This document shows, one piece after another, positions 34,285-44,574 of a DNA stretch of 64,000 nt. Source of the stretch: Gloeophyllum trabeum ATCC 11539 (lineage: Eukaryota; Basidiomycota; Agaricomycetes; Gloeophyllales; Gloeophyllaceae); the NCBI RefSeq assembly GCF_000344685.1, contig NW_006920414.1:274532-338531 (forward strand), given 5' to 3'. Each line of letters begins with the position of its first letter. The stretch's first letter is position 1. The notes below the pieces were generated by a model that was not told where the DNA came from, did no database searches, and saw only the letters and a list, made by a program, of their open reading frames with translations. A program made the translations under genes and the position numbers.

Positions 34285-35795
34285 ATGTCTCGCCTTCGTA
34301 GAGCTCTAAAGTCCGTCTTGATGGTGCCCATCATCCGCAGCACTACAGGAGGGAGTACGCCTCTTCCCTGGCCAGAGGAGCCATTGGATCTCCCTACGAG
34401 CGATTGCGGGGGCTATTATGCCGCTACGCTCGGAGAACACCTCAACTCCCGCTATACGGTCCTGAGAAAGCTGGGCTGGGGCCAGCACTCAAACGTCTGG
34501 CTTGCCCAGGACACGAGGTAAGAAAGAATGGATACATGTAGGAGGTCCGATAACAATGTATCTCTAACAGGTCGAATTATGCGGCAGTCAAGATTTTGAC
34601 TGCTCATGCGACTTCTGTCCAAGGCAGACTCTCCTTCGAACTAGATATATTGAAGCGTGTTCGCTCGGCTGGCAGCTCGTCTCGGCATCAGGGCTACTCA
34701 CACGTGGTCGAGCTCAAGGACGATTTTTGCCTTTCAAGCCCACACGGCGACCATCTTTGTCTTGTTACGGAGGTGCTAGGAGAATCCCTCGATTCTTCGA
34801 AACGTACTTTCGAACAACACCGGTTTCCGGTAGGCGTGGTGAAGAAAATCACCAAGCAGCTGCTCCTCGCACTCGACTTTCTGCATAATGATTGTCAAGT
34901 TATACATACTGGTAAGTGGCTATGTCATGTTCCATTCCAATCGACTCCGTCTGACTCCACGACGATTAGATATCAAACCCGACAATATTCACCTAACAAT
35001 TCCGGACCTCAGGGCTGCGGTGGCAACTGAACCTCCCCGGGAACGTCTTTCTATCGAAAACGAGTCGCAGTTTCCTGTAGCACCTGTTCTGTCTCGTCCC
35101 GTGACATTGCCGACAGCGGATGTCCTGTCTCCGTCCAATGTACATATTAAATTGACAGATTTTGGAGTTGGTATGTCCTCGTAATTTTGCGAAGGAACAC
35201 GCTATCATAACCGTCTACCTTAGCTGCTACAAAGGATGGCTTCCATGCAAAAATCATCCAACCCGTAGCCCTCAGGGCTCCAGAAGTGATCATAGGCTGT
35301 GAATGGGACGCTAGTGCCGATATATGGAATCTCGGATGCCTGGTAAGCGTCATCCAGTTAATCCGAGAGCCTTTATCACCCTAGTTTCCGTAGGTGTTCG
35401 AGCTCTTAACGGGTCGCTGGTTGTTTGTCCCTCGTGGTGGACCCACTTGGACGCCGGAAGACTATCATCTTGCACATATGGCTCCGATGGTAGGCGAAAG
35501 GTTCGACAAGAACGTCTTCAGTTGCGGCGAACACTATGATAAATACTTCAAAGACAATGGTGTGGCCCTAGAGATATTCCCAGTGATTCTATCTTGTACT
35601 AATGCCAATATAGGTAACCTAAGGATCAGAGTTGAAGGAGCGGCGGATCTCACGAGGGCACTGGCCAACTACAACGTCCTTAGCGAAGAAGAGCTACTAA
35701 TATGTGCCGACTTCATTCGGTGTATGCTACGCCTTAACCCTGCTGATCGCTCAACCTCTAGGCAGCTGCTTCAGCACGAGTGGCTGAGATCCTGA
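34285..35795 (+). CDS. SRPK-like serine/threonine protein kinase
   Basis: Six exons (34285-34517, 34571-34911, 34970-35170, 35224-35342, 35394-35559, 35614-35795), 413 residues. The kinase opens with RYTVLRKLGWGQHSNVWLAQ, where G-W-G-x-x-S-x-V-W-L is the SRPK Gly loop. The ATP-binding Lys is in AAVKIL, the catalytic loop reads VIHTDIKPDNI (Thr replaces Arg of HRD, as in SRPKs), then LTDFGVA and LRAPEVIIGCEWDASADIWN. The usual SRPK spacer between the lobes is short here. The C-lobe ends RLNPADRSTSRQLLQHEWL. Known of the family: SRPKs phosphorylate Arg-Ser splicing factors, but mushrooms have many small divergent copies with unknown targets. All catalytic residues are present, so it should be active. 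Confidence 0.87.
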
Positions 35796-36172
35796 CCTCC
35801 ACTTGCCTGGTTAACGAGCTACAGCTGGTCAAAGACCGTAGTTATCGTCTTATTCTCTGTCTGCCATTGCCAGTTATTCAAGCCGAGAAATGTTGATGGC
35901 ATTAGAGTGTTTTTGGCATGCCCGACACTTGGTTCCTTCATCAAATTTGATTTCGCTCGTTACCGCTGCGGCTCTCTTAACATTATGCCCTCGTTTCAAA
36001 CAGTACACGCCACATTCCCTGCTACTGGTGATTCTATTCGTAGGCTTAATGGTGGGTGCGATATTAATAGCACCTACTATCTTGTCTTCGAAAGGTGCAG
36101 ATGCCGAAGTTCCGGCGATAGGCAATCTCAGACTGAACAGGCAGCCATAAGAACTCGAACGCCGTTTGAACA
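35796..36172. other. Intergenic, no gene seen
   Basis: Short spacer between two plus-strand genes; it must hold the promoter of the aldo-keto reductase. Confidence 0.4.
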
Positions 36173-38053
36173 ATGAACTACCCCACGGCCTCGCAGAACA
36201 TCATGGCTGCTACTCCAGTGAAGAATTCGAAGATGCCATATGGTTAGTTTGGTCTCTGGAAAGCAAGGATTACCCTTGACGCACTGACTATTCAGTTCGA
36301 CTCGGGAAGTCGGGGCTGAAGGTGTCCAAGATTATCTTGGGCACGATGCAATACGGTAGCTCTGAGTGGCAAGACTGGGTAATAGGAGAGGAAGATGAGA
36401 TCGTCAAACACGTGAAGGCAGCGTACGCATCACTGGCACTATGACGAATCAAGCGTCCAACTTGTAAATTGGTTCCTTAGATATGACGCTGGCATCAATG
36501 CCTTTGACACTGCGAATGTGAGTCGAGGATGCGATAGAATAAATATGACCACCTCATTCTGACGTAGACGTATTCCAACGGCATGTCCGAAGTCATGCTG
36601 GGAAGAGCTATCAAGCGGCTCCAGCTTCCTAGGGACGAGATAGTCGTCATGACCAAGGTATTTTGAATATTATTCGAATTTATACAGTTCTCAGTGCACA
36701 CTGATGATATTTGAACCCAGGTCTACCGACCTGTCGGCCGTACACCTGGGGGAAACGTCATGGGGGCTGCTAATCCGGACGACATAGGATTCGTCAATCA
36801 GCATGGACTAAGCCGAAAGGTAAGCTCACTTTTATGACAAGAAGCGGCGGACCAAATAATACCTTCCTGTAGCATATCTTCGACTCTGTCAAGCATAGCT
36901 TAGAACGGCTTCAACTGGACTATATTGACTTGCTGCAATGTCAGACAGCTACTGCGTCAATCCACCTGTACTTATAGGCTCATTGATATTCAGGTCATAG
37001 GTTTGATTATAACACTCCCATCGAGGAAACGGTACGCCTATGTATCCTCCTCTATTTCATGCCACGTTGCCCATAAACGCCCGTCCCTCAGATGCAGGCG
37101 CTTCACGACGTCGTCCAGGCAGGATATGTCCGATACATAGGCATGAGCGCTTGCTGGGCCTATCAGTGTATGTTCCCTTCAGTAACACTGTTCCGACCTG
37201 ATGTAATCTTCACAACCCTCAACAACAGTCCACGCCATGCAGAGTATGTCCAACGTCCTGAAGTTGTGGAGGTTTTCTGAGACAATCCGCAGACTACGCC
37301 ATCGCGCACAAGCTGACACCCTTCATCTCGATGCAAAACCACCACAGCCTGCTCTACCGCGAAGACGAGCGGGAGCTCTTGCCGACTTTGAAGGCGAGCC
37401 CCACTTAAGACAGGTATTCTGTTCATTTGGACCGACGCCTTTTCTCAGATGTTTGGAGTGGGTTCGATCCCATTCTCTCCGCTCGCGCGTGGTCTCCTCG
37501 CCAGGCCGCTGTACCAGGAGACTAAGCGGGGCGCTACTGATAAGTGTGCCTGCTCACGTGGACGGTTTGAATAGTTACTCACTTCATGCACGATGTCCAG
37601 ATCCGTCGCGCGGTATACTAAGCTCTCTAGCACCCCGACGATAATATCACGGTACGCTCTCGCATTTCGGATCTCACTGTTTACACTCACTGGGAAACAC
37701 TATCAAGCGTCGAAGAAATAGCTAAGAAGAAGGGTATAAGTATGGCCCAGGTGGCCACCGCGTGGAGCTTGTCGAAAGACGGTATGCATAGTCAATTCGG
37801 TTCTCTCCGTGGGGAAGCCTGTGATGACATGTCTGACCTTGTTCTCCGCCAGGTGTGACCGCGCCTATCGTTGGTACGACAAGCCTGAGGAATCTAGAAG
37901 ACATCATAGGTATGCACATCAAAGACATGGACGTGTCGTCCATGAGCTGACAGGGACCATGTATAAGGTGCCGTACACGTCGAGTTGACGGAGGAAGAGA
38001 TCAAGTATTTGGAGGAGCCGTACGTGCCTCAGGCTGTCATCGGACACACTTGA
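36173..38053 (+). CDS. Aldo-keto reductase (yeast AAD / AKR9-like)
   Basis: Fifteen exons: 36173-36242, 36296-36422, 36481-36517, 36568-36657, 36721-36819, 36873-36939, 36994-37031, 37092-37167, 37229-37243, 37293-37393, 37449-37543, 37601-37651, 37708-37781, 37853-37909, 37968-38053; 360 residues (350 from the second ATG at 36203). The barrel shows RLGKSGLKVSKIILGTMQYG, NAFDTAN with catalytic Asp then Tyr of TYSNGMSE, the Lys in EIVVMTK, and LDYIDLLQCHRFD. The NADPH site is SMQNHHSLLYREDEREL, FSPLARGLLARP and TSLRNLEDIIGA. It reduces or oxidises aldehydes, ketones or aryl alcohols with NADP(H) in the cytosol. Odd: the intron 37394-37448 starts with GC, and exon 9 is 15 nt; both are needed to keep the frame. 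Confidence 0.87.
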
Positions 38054-38247
38054 GCTACTAGAAATTTCGTATACGTCGATGAGACTCCAGATAGTTACCT
38101 CAATTGTCACATGATTGCTCGACGATGTGGCCTGGAGGGGTACTCGGGGCAGGCCTTAATGTTGCCTAATCAGATACCGAACGAATTGTTCAAGGTTCTA
38201 GGCTCCTCGGTATACCGTCAACCACTCGATGTCCACCGCAGATGCTC

Positions 38248-39485
38248 TCATGGCGAGCTGATCCCGCTCTTCACGACGCTCCACACATCCTTCCCGACCT
38301 CCGCCTTTCTGAGCTTGTCATAATCATACCAGACGCAGTCGCAATTAGACGTCAGCACCAGCCTTTGCTGTGTATAGCTATATGCCAGCGCGTGGAACTG
38401 AAAGATAGAACCATTGAGGGAGGGTGGGGACACCGGCCGGTGGGCGACCAATAGCTACATCCCACGGAGGTAACCAAGAGTAATCGTTAAAAGTCGAAAC
38501 GCAGTGGAGGCGAGGGGAGACGCACAGTGTCGGGGTAGGTGACTGGGCGCCGGAAGGAAAGCTCGATGGACTTCATGATAAGGGAAGTACCTTTACCTTT
38601 GAGCATTTGCTGCTCTTTCGTGGGTCCGCCTAGGGCCCGGCCGAGGGCAGCCATATAGAGTATGCGGGACTGTGAGATGTAGGATGTAAGAAAATGGCGG
38701 GAGGGATAGGGGAATGGAGTGTACCGTGCACTCACTGATTCGAGGAATCGAACTGGTTGTCGAAGGGAGGGAGAAGGTTATTGAATGTTGGGGAGAGGAG
38801 TGGAAAACTCACGGTAGCGAACGTTGTTTACGTGCCTTACCAGGGAATTATTAGCATAAGATACATATACATGTGTCTCCGCTATTGGAAGCGTAGTGGA
38901 TGACTTGACGTAGACACTCCGCCCTCCATGAAGAGTCGAGAGGGACAGAGCTTACTCACTGGAAGGAGTCCAAATCTCCCCACACAATCTTCTGCTCCAA
39001 GAACGAGCCAGGATGGTACCCCATCTCAACCAACGCGTCCTTTGCCTGCTCCGGAGACAAAGACCGGAGTTTTCGGCGCTCAACATCATATGTGCACGGC
39101 CCTTGCAGCAATTCTGTTGCGTGTTGTATACTCGCAGAGTTCGAATCAACAGAAGGGGTAGTGTGCTGCTCTGCAACCACAGAGGACATATGGATGTCTC
39201 TATGCGCGGACGGGTCAGGCTCATCTGGCGATGCAGGACCGACTGTTCCAGGCGCCAAGTAGTATGGAGAGTTCGGGTCCTTAAACGCTGCATATAGCGA
39301 CTAATGATTGTTCGTAGCCCACCCGATGGTTGAAAAAGGTCAAGTCGAGCTTGGAAGCCAAACCAATTCATGGGACGTACATGTACATTTGAACCGCTAG
39401 ATGAAGCGCGTTTCAGTACGACGGAGTTGCCGCGGCGAGGTCCTTGTCGGAGGAGGTGACTACAGAGCCTGGCTACTCGAATCAT
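38248..39485 (-). CDS. Hotdog-fold thioesterase (4HBT-like), probably mitochondrial
   Basis: Six exons (39485-39381, 39300-38960, 38835-38813, 38752-38736, 38669-38526, 38454-38248) give 278 residues. The N-terminus MIRVARLCSHLLRQGPRRGN is basic without acids, like a mitochondrial presequence. Then AFKDPNSPYYLAPGT, and the hotdog domain begins IVWGDLDSFQHVNNVRYLRF, with the D-x-F-x-H-V-N-N signature of 4HBT enzymes, LESSRILYMAALGR, SFRRPVTYPDTLLVAHRPV and ending CVWYDYDKLRKAEVG. Expected reaction: hydrolysis of an acyl-CoA thioester; substrate unknown. Exons of 23 and 17 nt split the active-site helix region. The first donor may instead be 6 nt upstream. A GGAATCGAAC in exon 4 is coding, not a tRNA. 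Confidence 0.83.
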
Positions 39486-39812
39486 GGTATACTTCTGGTG
39501 TAGTGGTTGGACTTGTCGATGCTCTCAACCGAGTTACGAGGATATAAGGACGCGAGGACTTTCAACGTCTTCCACCACCGGTCCGGGACCGCGTTTGAGC
39601 CGGTTCACAGGGGGTTCACAGGACGACTCTTGGACGCATCCGACTCGGACGTGGTTCCAGCTTCACAACCTCTACGCTCAGTCCCGCTTCTTGGAAGTTG
39701 AAAGCTTAGATTTCCGTCTGTATCAGCTGTGAACTAACATGATAGGATGGAAACGTCATTTTCGAGGGTTCTCTCAATATCATAGGCGCACTAGCACTGC
39801 AGCTCAGGGTTG
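39486..39812. other. Intergenic, thioesterase promoter side
   Basis: It lies between the 5' end of the thioesterase gene and the hAT element. No gene seen. Confidence 0.4.
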
Positions 39813-39820
39813 CTCTAGGC

Positions 39821-39836
39821 TAGGGTCTAGCATGGG
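39821..39836 (+). repeat. Left terminal inverted repeat of the hAT element
   Basis: TAGGGTCTAGCATGGG, directly following the duplication CTCTAGGC. Confidence 0.8.
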
Positions 39837-40610
39837 TATACCCGGGTTAACCCGTGGGTGTGCCCGCGGGCAAAGTGCTGGCGAGGACGGTGCCCGTACC
39901 CGACCCGGGCACAGTGACATGGGTATGGGTAGACCCGTGGGTGTACCCATGGGTACCCATGGGTGCCCACGGGTACGTGTATTGTCAAGTACCTCTATCT
40001 TGTGCTGATAGTGTATAGGGCAAGAATTATATACTATCATTTGCTTTTGCTTTGCCCTTCCCCCTCCCTTCGCATCTGCCTTATTACCTGCCTCAATCAC
40101 TTGAGCAACAACTTCCACATCGGATAACAGAGGGGTCTTGATCCATGAGCCTACTGCTACCTGGGCCTTGAATGATTGCAAGGACATATTATGCTGTAAG
40201 TGATTGAATGGAGTGGTACATATACCAAGATGTCATCCAGCTTGTGGGCCAATGGAGGCATGATGAGTCTGTATGTGCGGCTACCGCATCGGAAAGGCTA
40301 ATGAAACTATGGATCGTAGATTGCGGTACGGGCGACGAAGGAGATGATGACGACGACAGCGTTGATAGTACAGTAGCGAACGTGGAGCGAACGGACGAGA
40401 CATCCGTTGCCAACACAGTCAGCACTCCCAATACAAGTAAATACAGGTAAATAGGTCCTCGGCCCACGGGTGACCCACGGTCTACCCACCCTAGCACTGG
40501 TCCTGCCCGTACCCGTCCCGGGTACAACGGATGGGTACCCATGATCCGTACGGGTACACCCGCACGGGTAAAGTACGGGTCGGGCGGTGGGTGTACCCGG
40601 GTAATGCCTG

Positions 40611-40626
40611 CCCGTGCCAGACCCTA
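40611..40626 (-). repeat. Right terminal inverted repeat of the hAT element
   Basis: Reads TAGGGTCTGGCACGGG on the minus strand; two differences from the left end. The second CTCTAGGC follows immediately on the plus strand. Confidence 0.8.
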
Positions 40627-40634
40627 CTCTAGGC

Positions 40635-41775
40635 TGTATCTGATGACTTGGAAGAGGGCTCCTGTGCACGGCAGGGGTGTCGAGTGCGACATACCGGTCA
40701 TGCAGGCCTTTTCGTTTCAAAAGTTGTTCACTTCCTCCTCGATATCAGCACAGGGTTGCCTGCCTCATACGCAGACCTCACTGCGGTTGCACCAAGGACG
40801 CGGATCTAGCTCTACATCTTGCGGGTGGCTGTTCGGAGTATCAGGGCAGAGCACCCTCACTGTCGCTTCATCCTCTGCGTCTAAACGCCCCTGCACCGCT
40901 ACCGCGCCATGCCTCTGCGCACCGTCTCTCTAGGGAGAGACGGGAAGCTGGGGCTTAGTTACTGTAGACATGCAGCTCTGCCCCCGCAATGACTGAATGC
41001 GCTTTGATGATGATATACTGCAGCTAGGAAGGGAGTGGACCTCGGCCGCGGCAACTACAGGATGCAATATTCTCCTTTCGAGCCCAAGCTCACCGTGACG
41101 TGCTTACGTTCCATGAGTGGTCGGCCGCTGTGCTACTTGAGCATACCGTTCCTTCTCTAAGGAATGCCTCGACCGCTGGGGTTGGTGTTTCAACATTTTG
41201 ACATTCCAGAGGCCTCATCCGGGAAACGCTCCACCGACCTGTGCTTCATATCTGTCACCGTGCTCTGTTCACGTGGAATGGAGCACTTTTGTATGCATCA
41301 GTGTCAATGGCCGCCCTTGTCGCTCTAGCTCTCTTTCCTTTCTCTGGCATTGATTGGGCTGGTAGTTTATGCCGACATATCGTATTGAAATACGTTTAAT
41401 GAACGTTACGACTGCGACCGTCGTCGCGGGACACTCCTTTCTGCGGAAGAACGCCGCGATCAACTCACTACTTCCGACCTGTACGCTCCCCGTGCAAGAC
41501 CTACTGGCCTCTGCACGACAAATCGGAGGTGGGTTTCCTGCGACTTTACACCAGCAGCTGACTTTGAGAAGCTCGATCAATACAGTTATTACTTTAGACG
41601 CCCATTCGAAGCGACGCATGAAGTGCTTCCCTGAAAGGCGCATGGTTCTTCTCTGCGAGTGGGACGCGAGGCTGAGACCTTCGCTCGGGCCTTTGTATGA
41701 AACGGTGATCGACACTACGTCCATAGGCGTACACCGAGCATCAAACTCACCGACTACCTCGGGGGATGCTTTAGG
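40635..41775. other. Intergenic upstream of the secreted-protein array
   Basis: 1.1 kb without a supported gene. A plus frame starting at 41369 looks partly protein-like (AGHSFLRKNAAINSLLPTC), but it has no known domain and runs into the promoter of the first six-cysteine gene. Confidence 0.4.
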
Positions 41776-41782
41776 TATAAAA
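41776..41782 (+). promoter_or_regulatory. TATA box of six-cysteine gene 1
   Basis: TATAAAA 86 nt before the ATG; matched by boxes 77 and 85 nt before the ATGs of the two paralogues. Confidence 0.6.
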
Positions 41783-41861
41783 ACGTGTCATTCAATCCCT
41801 TGCCATTATCACAAACAATCTCATCAACAAGCTCATCCAGCTAAGACTTCAGCTCACCGAT

Positions 41862-42491
41862 ATGCAGTTCACCATCCTCGCTACTCTCGCTGCTGCCGCT
41901 GCAGTCGCGGTCAACGCTGTTCCGACCGCCGATACGCCTTTGGCTGCTCGTGCCATCGAAGCTCGCAGCGGATGTGGCTCTACTGGCCCTCTCGGTGACG
42001 GTCACTACATCTGGTATGACATTCCTGCGGCAATGATCTCTGGAGTTTCGTTTTGACACTGCCTTCTGTAGGTGGATTACTGTAGGCTGCAACAGTGGAG
42101 GGCAATAGTAAGTGTACCGAGCTAAATAACGGGGAAACGCAACTCACATCTGGTTTCTAGCAAATGCCAGGCGATGGGCGCCGACGGCTGCCTGCCCGGC
42201 CAGACCAAGCACATCGGCTCCATGGAGGTCGATGTGAGGACTCTCGTTACTGTCTCGGATAGTCAATCTGACGTGCCATTCCAGGACCCCAACGACACCA
42301 CCCAGTATGCTAAGCAGAGCAACACGAACAGTGTCACCTTCACCTGCCCCTCCGGTGGACAGATCCGCTGCCAGGCCAACTTCAACGACAACAACGATGG
42401 CCCCAACTACAGCCTCCGTGGTACGTCACCTCCGTATGGAGGGTCCTGTCTATATTGCTAACCCGTAGTGGTTCCAGTTATTTCCGCCTGA
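41862..42491 (+). CDS. Small secreted six-cysteine protein, paralogue 1
   Basis: Five exons (41862-42013, 42072-42107, 42161-42233, 42285-42420, 42469-42491), 139 residues. A signal peptide MQFTILATLAAAAAVAVNA is followed by a short propeptide ending IEAR before SGCGSTGPLGDGHY. The mature part has six cysteines in the contexts SGCG, VGCN, KCQA, DGCL, FTCP and IRCQ, plus NDTTQYAKQSNTNSVTFTCP and the C-terminal RCQANFNDNNDGPNYSLR. I do not recognise the family; it is not a hydrophobin (no CC pair), nor a cerato-platanin. The exon layout is identical to the two paralogues downstream. Inference: an extracellular, disulfide-stabilised protein, perhaps a structural or host/competitor-interacting factor. 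Confidence 0.82.
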
Positions 42492-43855
42492 ATGAACGCG
42501 CCGTTGGCTCACCGTAGCATCGAGGAAGTTGTAACTGATATAAGTTCGGCTGCAGTGATAGTTCCCGTGCTGTACAGTGGTTGATGACATGGTCCGATTG
42601 TAAACCTTTGCAATACTACATTCAAGTTGGATTGCATTCGAGGTTTCGACGATGAGCAGCCGCCGTAATAACTGGCTATATTTAGCCGGGGACTAATTAC
42701 GTACGTGATCTCGGATCGTGGGCCTTTCGAAGTTCGCAGATATCGACAATGTCTCCGCGGATGCTTGCACGACACCATTCGCTCTGGTCTTGTAGGGATA
42801 TGTCGCTCCGGACAGCTGTACCCACACGGGTAGGGGAAAATTCTCTGACCATCGCCGCGGCGCAGGAATCATGATACTGAACTCTTGCGAACGATGAATC
42901 ATGAATGGCCGTAGAACCTGCTCAAGGCGATGTCTTGGCCTGAAATAACCCCCGCAAGACCAAACAAGTCAGGTACTATTGATGAGCAGTAGACACTGAC
43001 AGCAAAGGCTCGGCCCTTAGACGATCCGGCGTGATTGCAGTACCGCAGTCAAGTGGTTGCTCGACCGTTTGCTCTGGTTTTCATGACCTCAGGGCGTCGT
43101 ATAGTACCATGGTACTACCTCCCCTCAAGGTTGGCGGGACCATAGTCCGACTTGATGTGGTTTGTGCTCGGGGTCCGACGTGACGGAGGTTATGGCGTCC
43201 TCTCAACAGCGGAGGTGCTCGTCGTTACCCTGCCGTCGGTCTCGCCAAGACGATTCCAGTTCATCGCCCTAAATCTTCATGAAGAGACGTCATCATAGCT
43301 GATTGACGGCTGACTGCATCGATGCCAGTAACTCAGAGTCGACCTTGCGGCCTGTCAGAGTAATCAAAAGATCGCTGACAGACGTAGGCAGAGGTGCGAT
43401 TTCCCGCGTTTGAGGTCTTCAACAGATGAGAGTGATGAGTTGTTCTGACCCATTGCAGTTCAGCAGGTAATCCATCCCATCGTGACAAGCCGGCTCTGCA
43501 CTTCAACTTGCCGGTGTGTTATATCAGACGAGATCATGGGTTCTAGCCATGTTCGGATGTCCTTCATCGCCTCCCTGAACAAAGTAAGGTAAGCCAACCG
43601 TAAGTCAACACAAATGATGGATGTACTTTGTACCCTATTGATTCGCCCGTCTTTCCTGTGGGCGATGCAAATGTGCACCAGCAGCGACGTCCATGAGGTT
43701 ATTAATATCTTTGTCTGGTTTGTTCGTCTGATCACAGATACTCCTCGTTACACGCTGCGATGGGTTGGCCATCATAACTATGTCCTTGATGCATCTTTCA
43801 ACTTGACACTGGCCATTTCCAAAGGTTCCTGCCCGTACTCAGGGCCCACCATGCG
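42492..43855. other. Spacer between six-cysteine genes 1 and 2
   Basis: 1.4 kb with no gene. No obvious long repeat links this spacer to the next one, so the duplication boundaries have eroded. Confidence 0.45.
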
Positions 43856-43863
43856 TATAAAAG
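43856..43863 (+). promoter_or_regulatory. TATA box of six-cysteine gene 2
   Basis: TATAAAAG, 77 nt before the ATG at 43933. Confidence 0.6.
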
Positions 43864-43932
43864 GGCGCCTTGACATCTACTGCTCTCTACCTGAGCCGGA
43901 CTCAAGCACTTCCTCAACAACATAAATTCAAC

Positions 43933-44574
43933 ATGCAATTCACCATCCTTGTCACTCTCTTTGCTGCCGTTATGGGGGCGCAGGCCGCCCCCTACAACCC
44001 GCGGTTCGATGCTCGCTCTGTCGAAACTCGTTCGGGGTGCGACTCGACCGGTCCTTTCGGCGAAGGACACTTTGAATGGTATGTCATCTCTTCGGTGTAT
44101 CAACTAAGATCTATTTTCTGACTACTTGCATTTTGATAGGTTCGTCACCGGTTCTTGCACCCCTGGCCAACAGTTGTACGTACCCTTCTCTAGTATTCTT
44201 GTACCCGCCTACTAGCACGGGAGCTCATCGAGTCATTATAGCGCATGCCAGGCGATGGACGCCTCTGGTTGTGAGCCAGGTCAGACTGGCAAAATTGGTT
44301 CCCTGGAGGTCGACGTAAGCCAAGATTTATTTGACTTGAGGATCCTCCTTCTCAGCCAGAACGTGCAGGACCCCGATGATACGCAACAGTTTGCGAAGCA
44401 GAGCCATACCAACAACCTGGTCTTTACCTGCCCTGCTGGAGGACAAGTCCGCTGCCAGGCTAACTTCGAGGACAACTCCGACGGCCCTGGCTACAGCCTC
44501 CGCAGTAAGAGATATCTAGCCTGCTACCTAGTTCTGAGCATGCTAAATTTTGCCATCCAGTTGTGCCTGCCTAA
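43933..44574 (+). CDS. Small secreted six-cysteine protein, paralogue 2
   Basis: Exons 43933-44078, 44140-44175, 44242-44314, 44369-44504, 44561-44574 give 134 residues. Exons 2, 3 and 4 have exactly the same lengths (36, 73, 136 nt) as in paralogues 1 and 3. Signal peptide MQFTILVTLFAAVMGAQA, propeptide ending VETR, then SGCDSTGPFGEGHFEW. The six cysteines are conserved (SGCD, GSCT, ACQA, SGCE, FTCP, VRCQ). It is the most diverged copy: exon 2 reads VTGSCTPGQQ where the other two have VGCNSG, shifting the second cysteine's neighbourhood. Acidic near the C-terminus (FEDNSDGPGYSLR). Function unknown. Confidence 0.82.

Larger units (their letters stand above)
39821..40626. mobile_element. Non-autonomous hAT-superfamily DNA transposon
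   Basis: The 806 bp element is bounded by imperfect terminal inverted repeats, TAGGGTCTAGCATGGG at the left and the complement of TAGGGTCTGGCACGGG at the right (14 of 16 match). It is flanked by an identical 8-bp direct duplication CTCTAGGC (39813-39820 and 40627-40634). Eight-bp duplications and TAGGG-type ends are typical of hAT elements. Dense GGGTACCC, ACCCGTGGG and related motifs fill the outer ~170 bp on both sides, as in subterminal transposase-binding zones. Inside, a short plus frame (40208-40450) contains ATASERLMKLW, faintly like the end of a hAT dimerisation domain, then acidic sequence. No full transposase is present, so this is a deletion derivative needing a helper. Confidence 0.82.

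Noticed and set aside
37462..37471. GGTTCGATCC, a perfect B-box
   Set aside because: It encodes part of GVGSIPF in the aldo-keto reductase and no tRNA arms flank it.
26703..38053. A secondary-metabolite cluster around the MFS transporter, aldo-keto reductase and kinase
   Set aside because: No synthase, cyclase, P450 or cluster regulator was found between them, and the genes are separated by unrelated F-box and kinase genes.
41369..41998. Plus-strand frame of 209 codons upstream of the six-cysteine array
   Set aside because: It runs through the TATA box and start region of gene 1 in another frame and shows no domain; the first 100 codons might be a relic but cannot be named.
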